A stretch of DNA of 37,054 nt from Saccoglossus kowalevskii (lineage: Eukaryota; Hemichordata; Enteropneusta; Harrimaniidae): assembly GCF_000003605.2 (NCBI RefSeq), contig NW_003142798.1, forward strand, positions 134,044-171,097, given 5' to 3'. Below are positions 12,961-24,184 of the stretch, piece by piece. Positions within the stretch are counted from its first letter, which is position 1. The number at the start of each line of letters is the position of its first letter. The notes beneath the pieces were generated by a model. That model was given only the letters and a program-made list of their open reading frames with translations. It was not told where the DNA came from and did no database searches. The position numbers and the translations under genes were made by a program.

Positions 12961-13919
12961 TGTATACAATTTTTTTTTAATTACCAGATGCAACTTACAC
13001 CGTCACAGTAAATTTAACTCTGGTGGTTAAAGATACTGTGAGTCTTCTCTAAGCCACATCACTAAATTAGTCAATATTATTAGAATTATTTTAGTTTTAA
13101 ATTAATTTTCTAATTATTTATTGTGTATATTCATTAGAATGTGTATTCAAAAAAATAAATATATCTGATGTTTTTATCCTATCTTGGTTTTACATTCAGC
13201 TGCCTTGATGACTTCAATATGTGCTACTTTAATATACAATTGCCCAATGTGAGAATATTCAGTCATACGATGAAACCCGCTGAAGAAGAATCATCAACAA
13301 CACTGTAACCATGGAAACAGAGTCTAGATCCAAACTGTTATGGAACATTAAACCTTTATAGTTAAGCTGATATCTCAATCCCCAGTTGACAGATGTTTAT
13401 TTGTAATGAAGGGCTGCATCAAGTGTTCAAATACAACTCTCCTTTCATCCATTTTACTATTTTTAATATTTCATGTGTCTGACATTTCCACTTTCATGTA
13501 AAGATAGAATAGTGCCGAAGGTATTTGAATAGAATCATGGGCTAAAAATCAGGTGATATACTTCAACAGTTCATTGGATAGAGGGAAATGAATAAAGTTA
13601 TTCAAATAAAGTATGGTATTACATTTTATTTTTGATAAATGTTATCACATATAGAAATTATTTATTCTTCCATTTTAAACAGTCGTTTATATTATCGTAT
13701 TTACTCTTCAGAAGCTACATTATGTGTAAATAGAAGCACACATTTACAAACAGATACCCTGTCAGCTGATATATCTCTGCAGCTTCAGATGCACACTGAG
13801 AAGGGAATATCAAATCAGTCAGTATAGCCATTTTAAAAGATAACAAGAATATTCACTAAAATTCAAATTATTGACACTCAATAAATTAATCTGATAAAGA
13901 AAAAAATAATAGAAAACAA

Positions 13920-14430
13920 TTTTTTTTTTACCAAAAATATTTGAGAACTAAAGTTATTGTCATGAAAAATCATCAAATCTGAGAAAGGTCCAGCCAATGT
14001 GCCACAATAAATATTTTTACCAATAATTGAGAGTATATCATCACAATCTAACAAATCTGATTGAGTTTTACCCTACATATAAAAAACGGAAGCAATAAGG
14101 ATTGACAGTCGAAAATAGCATTTTTTACCAAAAATGACAAAAATATTGACCAAAATTAGAGAGCAAATATGCTATAGTCACCGTGTTGTGTGTATTCAAG
14201 TTTCTAGAAAATAAACAATGTATTTTACATGAGTTGTATACATCAAGATGGGTTTCAGAGGCATGAGACTGTAGCAATTTAAGGGTATCAATACAAAATT
14301 AACAATTCTGACTAAGGTCCATCCAAGATGTCAACACAGAAAATATCGAAGCAATTGAGATTTTCTAAAAGAAGTCAAAAATATCCCTTTTTACCAAAAA
14401 TATTCATCAAAATTAGAAATTTGAAGATAT
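13920..14430 (+). repeat. Three degenerate copies of a ~150-bp repeat
   Basis: A phrase of the form CAAATCTGA-NNN-AGGTCCA-CCAA-TG-CAACA occurs at about 13973 and 14304, with a weaker copy at 14053. Each is followed by GAAGCAAT-AG-ATT and TTTTTACCAAAAAT-TT---CAAAATTAGA. Related phrases occur alone at 10644 (ACAAATCTGATAGAGGTCAA) and 10785 (ACAAATCTGAGGGTCCAAGG). No coding potential. Confidence 0.5.
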
Positions 14431-14817
14431 CAGGTTCTCCTGAGGTAAGTATATATAAATGAAAGTATCAAAGTATCAAAGTAATCAGATTTGCAGTTAT
14501 CAGGAAAAAGTAAAAAATGTAAAAAGTTGACTTGAACACGGTAAAAAGAAGATGCTGACAATGATGACAGTGGATTTAAAAATTGAAAAAAATCCACTGT
14601 GGGCTTGAAAGCAGTTTCCATAGTGCCCTCCAAAAAATTAAGTATTTCAGTCTATAATCCCTAATGCAACAGCAATTTTTTCTAATTTTGACCTGAACCC
14701 TCTTAAGTTTAAGCGTGCAGTATCATTAAAATATAACTTATTTTGAAATAGACCTCTGCCATTTACGCAAGCACAAATGCTTAAACTGCTAATATCGTTG
14801 TAAATAATGCAGGCCCA

Positions 14818-14987
14818 CATTTATTTTTTTTTATTTTAAAACCACCATATAAATTTTTAGAAAATATTTTTCGATGGGCCTTTAAACACTGTCACTGTTA
14901 TCAGTGATCTTTTTGGATGTTCAACCACAGGAAGGATTTAAACAGGAGACCTATAATCCTGTCTCAACCACTATGGAACTGGTGATT
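14818..14987 (-). mobile_element. Degraded tRNA-derived SINE-like relic
   Basis: On the minus strand the unit begins CACCAGTTCCATAGTGG, resembling a tRNA A-box region. About 24 bases later comes GTTTAAATCC (B-box, plus-strand 14934-14943), then an unrelated body, and it ends in an A-rich tail (plus-strand T-rich run at 14820-14837). Order and orientation (A-box, B-box, body, A-tail) are those of a retroposed SINE. The A-to-B spacing is about 10 bases shorter than in a tRNA, so it is degraded. Flanking duplications could not be recognised. Confidence 0.45.
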
Positions 14988-14989
14988 AT

Positions 14990-16361
14990 ATCATGTAAAT
15001 CAAATGAAAGTGATTACTCTTCTGTTAATAAGAATAAATGCTGTGAAGCTGTTATCATCTATGTTCAGAATTATCACTCCTTGATAACATTCACACATAC
15101 ATTACGATTCTCCCTGCAGTACAATTATTTGACTCCAAGGCCTTGAATTGTTGGCACCACACTGCTTATCTGTAGCCTTCTCAATGCCGTGAATAGAATC
15201 ATCTCCTCACCATTACAAAAGCACAGTAAGAAATTCTTTCACTGAAGTGTGTCTCACATTGCATCAAGTTTGTGATAAAGTACAAATAATTTCCGCTTGT
15301 CATTATCAAACTATTTTGTTTTAATAATAATCAATTAATTTACCAGGTAAATGTATGATACCATAAATCACACAGTCACTGTAAGTATCATGTGACATAA
15401 ACTGTAAACATTTCACAAGTAGATTCTAGAGATAATATTTAAATAATGAAAGCTATGGTTATGAAAGTCTGTGTCAGAAGTCCAGCAGCTAAGACCATTT
15501 TCTTATTTTAAATCTTGCTTACTTTTGAATGAGATACTGATACAGTATTTTGAAACGTTTTACTAATTTTTCAGTGCATAAATTTCATTTTTGTTGTTGT
15601 TGAGAATTCATATTTCTACAAAAACACTGGATAAGATTTAGTTATTTATAACATGTTAAAAGTGACAATGAGATTTGCATATAGGATACCACAAATTGTC
15701 ATTCATACAATTACCCTGACAACCAGACTGTTCAACTAATCATGGAAAGTATTATAATACTAACATTTTTTGTGATTTGGTAATTGAGGGCATAACCTTT
15801 CTTAATTCACTATGACTTGCTGTCAGATTCCAAATGAAATTTTCACTGATAAAAAATATTGCAGTTTACATGGCTCACAAAACTCGATATAAAATCCAAA
15901 CAAACTAACTGACCTTAATAGAGAAGGAAATTAAAAACCAGATAAGATTAAACTAACTAACTATGTAATTTTCAATAAATCATTCTATATTTAATGGATT
16001 CCTGGTCACAGATATTGAGAGCATGACAAAAACATGATTCTTGTCAGCACTTGCATGTATGTTGAAAGGAATGTTTTTATTTACATTTTTAACAAAATAT
16101 TGTAACTAAAAAAGAATTTCACAACAAAAAAAAGGTACATCTAGAATTAGCTTATGTAAAGAATGTTTAAAGGTGCCAGAAGTAATAGTCAATTGTTGTA
16201 CAAGTGATAACAAAACAAGCCATTGTCAAAGACAAGTCCCCATCCAGTTTTTAGTGATTGTAAACATTAGCGTCAAAGGGTTATTTATACACTTGTGACA
16301 GACATGATACAAAGTGGAGGCAGTTTATTTATGCGATTCTTTCCTTTTTTCCTGACCATGA
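14990..16361. other. AT-rich non-coding DNA
   Basis: Nothing recognisable. No splice-bounded open frame on either strand. Confidence 0.55.
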
Positions 16362-16670
16362 CATTCATAATAATATAATAATAATTATCTTTATTGCGTT
16401 CGTATCCCTCTTAGGATTTTGACTAAAATGCAATACAGATGTGAATAAAGACAAACAGTTAAAGTAAGAATAAAAATACACACAGGAAAATAAAAACTGA
16501 CAAGCAAATAAAAGTAGGGGGGAAAAAAAGTAAATTGGATTGTTGTCCATATTTGTGTTGGTGAATGTTTGACATTTCTAGCATGATGAGCAGCCATCAA
16601 TCTTGAATCAGATTCTGAAACAGATGAATGGGCAAATGTGATACATGATGTACCAGTCAATTTTGGACAT
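16362..16670 (-). mobile_element. Possible 3' end of a retroposon with AATAAA and ATT-repeat tail
   Basis: On the minus strand the sequence runs to GGGATACGAACGCAATAAAG and then an (ATT)n-like tail, ATAATTATTATTATATTATT (plus strand 16368-16390). A polyadenylation-type hexamer followed directly by a short tandem repeat is typical of the 3' ends of some non-LTR retrotransposons and of SINEs that borrow them. Open frames upstream on this strand are not recognisable as reverse transcriptase. The 5' limit is arbitrary. Confidence 0.3.
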
Positions 16671-16679
16671 GATCATCAG

Positions 16680-17165
16680 ACAAGCCATGTTAGCAGCATG
16701 GCTCCAAAAACAGCATTCGTTAAAAAATAAAATGACCATCAGTCAGCTATGTAATCAAATCTAGGAAAAAACTGACATGCATACTTACCAAGTTTTAATG
16801 CAATATGTTCATGCACGACCATGATCCAGTTCTGGGATGGCAGAAATGCTTGATTTTGATGAATTTTTGACACGAAATTGGATGCCATATGAATATGATG
16901 TGTAATGTATATGTAAAGTTTAAATGTGATCAGTTAAAGCATGTTAGACTCTTGGTTCTGTGGCTAATGAGCTGTTCCTATGCAAGGAATTTTTTTTCAA
17001 ACAAAAACGCTAAATCAATTTCATTAGTGGATGGCTCAACAATACACCAAACAGAACCATTGGCTATCAAATTTTATGATTTTTTCGCTGTTTCATAACA
17101 TTAGGTCCACTTTGGATTCAAGATGATTGCTACATTATAGCAAAATCACAATCCCTCACAGGGAC
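16680..17165 (+). repeat. Interspersed repeat, longest family-3-like stretch
   Basis: Contains the family-3 skeleton (ATGTAAAGTTTAAATGTGATCAGTTAAAGCATGTTAGA at 16911-16948, written here as overlapping words TAAAGTTTAAATGTGAT and AGTTAAAGCATGTTAGA). Upstream, TTTTAATGCAATATGTTCATG parallels CATATGCGATGTTCATGACC at 12781. The two regions look like fragments of one decayed repeat of several hundred bases. A 69-codon plus-strand frame in it is not recognisable. Confidence 0.4.
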
Positions 17166-17689
17166 TGTGAGTAAAAATAGGTATTAAAATTAGTTGCATT
17201 TATTTTGTTATCACCTGTACCCCAGCTGACTGTGACAGTTGTATAAGCCTTAAAGCAGTCTCCCAAGACGAATAGTTATATATTTCATCTAGGGAAAACA
17301 AATTTGAAATCAGTGACATTTTAAAAACCTGCATTGTTATCACGGTTATCTTTGCATTTTAAAGGTCATAGGGAATCAGGTAGTCTTATCTTTTTATTTC
17401 CTCAAATTCAGTTGATAGCCAAAATTCGAGATAGCCAATCAGTAATCAGTGAGTTACAGATATGGACTTCATCAGGGGAATTTCAGCTGTAATAATTTAT
17501 TGCTTGGATGTCAGATAAAATTAATTACAATTCTAACTAATTCTGATTAATTAACAAGCTTGTCACATATCATGTATATTAAAGACATAATTAACTAGTG
17601 GTAACATGCTGCACATATTTACCTTTAAAATTGTTACGGTGAAGTGTGTGAATAAATTACCATTAACACATTTTTTTAGATGATTATTA

Positions 17690-18012
17690 TTCACAGGGGT
17701 GGACATCCAGGCATTTTCACTACCTGGCAACCTTCAACGATGCAAACAATACTCTCAGGAAACGTAACTTTAGGCTAGTTGTTGAGACTCTCCTGAACAG
17801 TGTAACAAGACTAACCATACATGTGCAACATATATGAATTTCGTTGCTCAGAATTATCTAAAAGCCCAGTTTGCGCTGTTTTCTCAACTACAGTTTTTTT
17901 CATCGCTACTTGACTGGTGTTCTACAGCAGCAAACACATAGCCCATAGAAATACACTGCACAGTGGTGCATGTCCAAGCAAAATAGAAGGTTCTGTAGCT
18001 CCACCACAAAAA
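17690..18012 (+). mobile_element. MITE, family 1 copy A (old, CpG-decayed)
   Basis: This 323-base element is alignable end to end with the copies at 18160 and 27125 and is flanked by TA on both sides (17688-17689 and 18013-18014). Terminal inverted repeats are eroded (TTCACAGGGGTGGA versus TTTTTGTGGTGGA on the other strand). Many positions that are CG in copies B and C are TG or CA here, for example GGACATCCAGGC for GGACATCCGGGC. It is non-coding; movement would have depended on a transposase encoded elsewhere. Confidence 0.75.
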
Positions 18013-18159
18013 TACCAATCACCAGAATAGCAAAATCTTTTTACGGTTCAGTTTAATACATGAAAATATAGCATTTTAGTATATTGGTAGCAACATGGCT
18101 AATTTATGGTAAGTCCATATTGACATAATTTGTTTATTTTCCCAGAAAATTATGATTTA

Positions 18160-18486
18160 TCCTTTTGGGCGGACATCCGGGCATTTTCTACCGCCTGGCA
18201 ACCCTCGCGGTGAAAACAAAGACCCAAAAACCCACAGAAAACGGTACTTTGCGATGGTTGTTGAGAGTCCTCTGAACAGTGTAACAAGATTAACCCTACG
18301 TGTGTATCATATATGAATTTGGTTGTTCAGGATTACTTCAAAGTTGAGTTTGTGTTGTTTTCTCGAGTTTTCACCGGCTCCGCTGGCGTTCCACAGCAGC
18401 GCGCACAAAGCCCATAGAAATACGTGGTACAGTGGTGCGCGTCTTAGCAACGTAGAACGTCCGTGACATAGCTCCGCCCCCGAGGA
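18160..18486 (+). mobile_element. MITE, family 1 copy B
   Basis: This 327-base non-autonomous element lies in the same orientation as copy A and only 147 bases beyond it. It is flanked by TA (18158-18159 and 18487-18488), with ends TCCTTTTGGGCGGA and, at the right, TCCGCCCCCGAGGA. By eye about nine in ten positions match copy C. CpGs are largely retained (ACCGCC, CGCGCAC, GTGCGCGTC), so it looks much younger than its neighbour. The TA duplication suggests a Tc1/mariner-type transposase (inference). Confidence 0.82.
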
Positions 18487-18488
18487 TA

Positions 18489-21439
18489 GTCAAATGCTAC
18501 TACAAGACAGGAACAGGGTAAACCACACAGTAATTGGCGGCTTGCTTCACGTGACTGTTTTTTTCTTCTGTTTAGATGATTGGTGAATTTGTGTGACTTC
18601 ATAGAAAAAAAGTCTCATTTTAGTTCAATATGTTTCGTCGTCTATGTATTAGTATACATGTATGTACAACTATATATTTACTGGGTATGTAGTTCTGAAA
18701 TTGTTTCATTTTTTCAATTTGAAATACAGGCTTTTTCCCAATGGAGTCCCATGTATTATTTTAACTCCATACAGGGTAAAACATATTTATCTCAAACATT
18801 TGGTCCTTGACCCCTTTTTTTTCATACTGACTTAATATATAGCAATAACCTACCAGTATTCACAAAATATCTTCAGTTTCTTAGAAGTTTTATGAAACTG
18901 TATTGATCAACCTTAATTTGAATGTAAGGTGAAAAATCAGGAACCCTTAAATGCATTACTTTTAGCCTTTATATGTCACCATCATGCAGTCATACAGACA
19001 CCCGTTACATTAATGGTTTAACCTACTGTTCAGGTAATTATGATTGTATACATCATGTACGTTATTGAAATCAAAGTCAACAGTGATCATAAAAGATCAT
19101 CACAGCTTGTTACCCGAAGATACCATGTTCTGTTGATTTACCACATGTTCAAAGGAAATTAAATACTGTAAAAGTAAATACAGCTAGCAATTGCCATGGC
19201 AATGAATTGCAAATCTGATGGAAAGGTCCTTCCAATTCTACAATCCAACACAATTACAATTATCCAGGATAGCAAGTGTTTGTGAGAATCATGCCAGCCA
19301 AAAACTGTGAGCCATGCATAAAATATGGTGGAATAAAGATTTTTATCATATTACCTTTTAATGTCCAGTTACATACCATAATTACTCTATTACAAGCACA
19401 TCTCCAATAGAGGTGCATGTACAGTATTTGCTTTCTTAGAAGTACATCAACCATCTCCAGCACGTATAGTATTTATAATTATCATAGGGTCATTATCATG
19501 GTCATCTCACTGTTAAACCCCCTGCTCTCCCATGTATACAACACAAGGTGTTCAGATGGTTTAGAATGGTAAATTTATGCGGCCCATTGACCAGAGATAT
19601 CACACTATAAATGTAACATGCCTGTAACAATTTTGAACTATCAATATTGAAAAAAGTGCAGCCAAATTACACAAATATTATTTAGTTTAGCGTACAATGT
19701 TTTTTTCTTATAGTTTTAACTTTTATATTTATTTCTAAAAATTTACTTACAATATTCAATAAAATTATTATTATAATAATTATTAGTAAGTCAAGAATAT
19801 AAGTGATGTACAAAACTCAGCATTATCATCATGATAGCTAATATATAACTTCTTTATGCTCTTTAAATTTAGTACATATTCATATTCATTGAAATATCAT
19901 GAAATATCACAAACTCAACAGGTGCTAACAAGGCACACGTTGAGTTGGATTTATATTCATAGAGAAAAGAATAGAAGTGAAATATTTCAAAATATTATAT
20001 TATATTTCCTTTACACTTTCAATCAGTCAAAGCCATGTTTAGCAGTTTTAGGTTTGGTACATCTATACCCTTCACGCTTTTAATGTAATTGCATTTGTTT
20101 AATTAAGAACAGATGAATTGAAAAGACAAGTATTATAGGTCCCTGTGGAATTTACAACAAATGTGAACTTGAATGATTATTTTAAGGATGGACAGAAACA
20201 TAATTATCATGAACAATGATGACACCTATCTTAAGTGAGAGATGAATAGTAGAAGGCAGCACATCATTACTCACGACACATTTGTAATGATGCCCAGAGG
20301 ATTAAGTAGTTGCTTTACACCTAAGTACTTACTCCAATCTCATACTACTAGGATTATGAAGAAAAGCTATTGAATGAGACTTACAGGCCTATAATTCTGC
20401 TGTGTATCCTTATTTACATGTGTTAAAAAAAATATATTTCACGATTTCCTAAAAGTATTATTCCTAAAATGTTACTCAAAGTTTTTTAATATATCATTTA
20501 TGAATTATGAAGCTGCATTCAATATTATAGGTTGCAAGTAATAGTAGTGACCTTCAGTAAAATTAAATGGTTGGAATAAATTTGAAAAGTGGAGTTTTGA
20601 TTTCAGCATATAAAATATCACAACACCCAATTTCAAGGTAAAAACTACAACAAATTATTTAGTATCTAATGAACTTATGAACTAATTGAAATTAAAAGAA
20701 GGATGGTAGATGCTAATACTATAGGTAAACCAAGGCCATGGCCATGCAAAAACAGACACATTCAGTGAAGGTCAAATTCTTGCACATATCACATAAATGT
20801 GAAAGTATTCAGACCTACCTGACTTATGACAAAATACCATACCAAAATAAATTTATGATCATTTATCTTGTCTACCCGTAACTGACTGCTTAATGAATTA
20901 ACTGATTCAACTATCATATTGTGCTTGTCACACTGCTGAAAATCAGAAATATACTGTAAAACATGTCTTTTTTAGCATTATATCTTAAATAGCTGATTCA
21001 AGATGTAGCTGATTTAAAAGAAAGTATATTCTCACATTGACAATGAGATGGAAGTGAAGCATGTGTCATTTAATTTATCACACAATTTAAATAACACAAG
21101 TGCGTTAATAGTTTTATTTTACCAAGCATATGTAGTGAGCCGAATGCAAATACAACCATCCATTAAGGTTCCCATGTGGAATGATATACCTGGAACTTTC
21201 ATTTCATATCTCTCAATCTAAAAGTAAGATGACTCATTCCTTTACTATCTAAGGGTAACAATCTGTTAACCAGCTTTTTCCCCATGCCTTGATTTTTTTT
21301 TTTTTAAATCTACATGCCACTGGCAGTTTCATCTTTTTTCTCTCATCAATAACTGTCTATAGTATCAGCCCAGGTCTGATTTACAACTTTTATATCACTC
21401 TTTTCTCTCAAATATTAATTTTATTGGTGAAACTCATTT
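18489..21439. other. AT-rich non-coding DNA
   Basis: Nothing beyond short palindromic AT runs (for example around 19765-19785). CTGTAAAAGTAAATACAGC at 19166 resembles a MITE family 2 tip but has no partner nearby. Confidence 0.55.
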
Positions 21440-21534
21440 CACAAGAAACAAATTAACATGAGAAATACTTTGTGAAGACCCTAAATTCATTTAATCGTGA
21501 TAATTCATTGCAGTGAAAATTTAAGAATTTACAG
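21440..21534 (-). mobile_element. Probable partial copy of MITE family 2
   Basis: Read on the minus strand from 21534, the sequence starts CTGTAAATTC and continues TTAAATTTTCACTGCAATG, matching the CTGTAAA...AATTTTCACTGGG terminus of the element at 32411. A TA follows the right end (21535-21536). The opposite terminus was not found within 300 bases, so this is either a truncated copy or one with a decayed end. The left boundary is approximate. Confidence 0.4.
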
Positions 21535-22423
21535 TAATGTACAGACTTATGTGATGTACATGTAATAATACACCGATTTTCAATTGTTCTATGCTATCAA
21601 AGATAAATAGTAAAGGTACTGGGCACTCTGTGCGTTAATAATAATTCAATTTCGAAAGACATGAGAGTATTATTTTGTATGAAAACATGCAGAAAGGTCA
21701 TTAAACCATTGTTACACAATAATCCCCAACACCAGATTGCTATAGTACAGGCAGGTTGCTGTAACCTTATTGCCTATGATAGACATATTTGCCATTGGGG
21801 GTGTGAGGCAGATGGCTTTATATGACAAGATATGCTATCAAGCAGACAGATATAAAAGTTAGAACTTAAGCTTTCAGCCTCTGGGTGAAAATGAACACAA
21901 AAATATATACTCAGAAGCCCTATTCAAAAATTACTGCGCAGTATGGTTAAATGATTAAGTATCACAAATTTCATTCTGGGTCATAGAATGAGGTCATAGG
22001 AAATCATCACTAAACGGCCTTCTTGGTCAGTCCTCATTTCATTTTAACTATCAGCAGACATACTTGAAGACATTTAAAACCAGTATAACCTGGTTTTTGA
22101 CAGTGGTATGATATATTCCACAGGTGGAGCCTCTATCATACAACGATGAGTCATGTGCAGACCACAGTGGATCAGCTATTTTATTAGAAAATGTTCAATG
22201 CAATCACATGCTATATGTAGACAATATGAGTTCCTGAGGGAAAATTATGCAAACGTTCAATAGCATTTCATTCAATTATCATTTTTAAATTTTAAACAAG
22301 CAATGTACCAACAATTTAAGTAAATTCTATCTAAGGACATGTTGTACCATGATTTTTCAAATGAGTTTAACATAAATAATTTATAGTCACTAAAAATATA
22401 TTGGTAAAGACATCTAGGATGTA

Positions 22424-22949
22424 CAGTGAATGACAGAAACCTGAGGATGTTATATAAATGCTGTATAAATACTGATTTTTATAAATCAAAATGGCTGTTA
22501 GATTTCAAATTGACCAATTGGTATTGTAACATCATCATGAATTCTAATTAAGATTAACGAGTACCAGGGGGGGGGGGTAAATTCATCTAATTAGCGTGTG
22601 CTTCATTTTGAATAAGTGAGTGGTCGCACGAAGTGAGCTCTTGAGCAAATCACTACTAATAAATATTTGAATTCAAATGAAAACTAATGAATTTGTTTTA
22701 TATAAACTAAGGTACATATTTCTACATTTTACTGTTTTATACATAGCAACTGTGATCGCCCACTTATTCAAAATGAGAGGCTTGCTGATTGGATGTTAAA
22801 CTAACTAATTAATATTAATTAGAACCTGCGATGATGTTGTCTTATCGTTCATGGATTGGTCAATTTGAATTCTGTACCAGTCATTTTGATATATAAAAAT
22901 TTATATTTATAAAACATTTATAACAACCCCGGCTTTATGCCTTTCACTG
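22424..22949. mobile_element. Foldback MITE with about 200-bp inverted arms and TA flanks
   Basis: The left arm (22424-22629) and right arm (22752-22949) are inverted copies alignable along their whole length. Anchors include CAGTGAA at both tips, TCAAAATGGCTG / TCAAAATGACTG, TCAAATTGACCAAT in both, AACATCATC in both, and CATTTTGAATAAGTG in both. The 122-base centre (22630-22751) shows no pairing. TA flanks both ends (22422-22423, 22950-22951), consistent with a Tc1/mariner-type target duplication. An 11-G run at 22567-22577 interrupts the left arm only. No coding capacity. Confidence 0.82.
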
Positions 22950-22951
22950 TA

Positions 22952-23603
22952 TGGATTTTAAATTGTTATTTCAAAATTTGATATATAGTTCTTGTCTATA
23001 TTTAGTTGCTGTGATTTGTGCTTATTGGCAACTGCATACAGAAATATAGATTACGATATGCCCAAATATGGTATTTAGGTTGTTTTCAAAATAATCAGAT
23101 AATTGCTAATGCTATTGAAACCACACAAACAAGTTTGAAATGTGAAGAATATTGAGCCACCATTCCCTACATTATGTGAAATTATAAAAATGATTATATT
23201 GTAAAATATGTTTTTTTAATTCAGGATATTTATAATAGGAAATAAATAACGGTTATAACATATGACATTACGCGTGAGGGGCTACCTATTTCAATAATCA
23301 GGGGCTAAAGGAAAACGCTTTTCTGCAAATATTTTGATCACATGTGGAAGATACATTTTTATTCATTGTGCAACATTTGAATACAATATACAATTTTATT
23401 TGATCAGCGCCTCCCACATACACTTTTTTGTTCACAAGATCCTCCAGCACCCCTCTCAGTTATCAGTATTCTCTTATATTCCAGTTAAACCAAACATGTT
23501 TTACATACAATACAAGCAGTAGAGTATTTCCCCTTGAAAGTTACTTTCTCCTAAGAGTTATAAGATATAGCATCTTTATTGGTGGATTTTCAGAAAATAT
23601 GTT
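22952..23603 (-). other. Intronic sequence just downstream of the membrane-protein exon donor
   Basis: This lies immediately 3' of the donor at 23609-23608 on the minus strand. No acceptor plus coding exon is recognisable here. Short plus-strand frames at 23334-23637 are incidental. Confidence 0.5.
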
Positions 23604-23609
23604 TCTTAC

Positions 23610-24184
23610 CTTGTTGGAGATGATGGAGAATCTGTAATTACGGATGTGCCATTTATGCTCACGAGATGAACAGGTGGTGAGTGAACAGTGGGAAGTGAGG
23701 AAGAAGATGGCAGATTTTTTTCCTCACTTTCAGACATAACAATTGCAGGCGAAGTAGCAGTATCCAGTTGACTGCTAAGTTCCTTTCTGACTACTAAACA
23801 CAGTATGATTCCAATAAGCATCATGAGAGAACCCAAACCTAAAAGGAGAGGGCCAACAATCTGCAGAGGGAACTTGTAGGGGTAACTGTAACCGAAACCT
23901 GCCATGAACAATCCCAATATCACACAGAATATCCCTAAAAACACAAGGCATATGGCTGTAGTTCCCTTTGGGTTACCGGTGTGAACCAATGGTTTGGGTT
24001 TTGAATCATGAAGATGTCTGTTTCGAGGTGCTCTACGGAACCACCAGTACTGCCAACGAGCTCGAGGTGCCGCATAACCGGTGCCTGGGGGCTGATGGTA
24101 ATGATGAAACATCTCAAACAGCGTACTCCGGTCTAAATGATATTTGGGAATTCTAATCCCTCTGTACCCTTCTCCCATGGACAT
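23610..24184 (-). CDS. Two-pass transmembrane protein, main coding exon (partial)
   Basis: Proposed start is ATG at 24184 (MSMGEG...); a TGA lies in frame just upstream, at 24211-24209. A second in-frame ATG follows two codons later; neither has a purine at -3. The exon encodes 191 residues and ends two bases into a codon at a consensus donor (AACAAG then GTAAGA, intron from 23609), so the apparent TAA is intronic and the protein continues. Residues 1-73 are polar and aromatic/basic (RWQYWWFRR). TM1 spans about 74-99, followed by a very short loop (SYPYKFP); TM2 spans about 107-132 and contains GPLLLGLG. A Ser/Pro/acidic tail follows, with NGTS near its end. Closely spaced TM pairs with a GP-L-G motif opening TM2 are seen in vertebrate TMEM174 and TMEM200 proteins; that relationship is inference from layout and motif, not an alignment. 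Function unknown; probably a plasma- or endomembrane protein with both ends cytosolic. Confidence 0.8.

Noticed and set aside
14904-15146. 80-codon plus-strand frame
   Set aside because: Its first third is the antisense of the SINE-like relic and the rest has no family signature.
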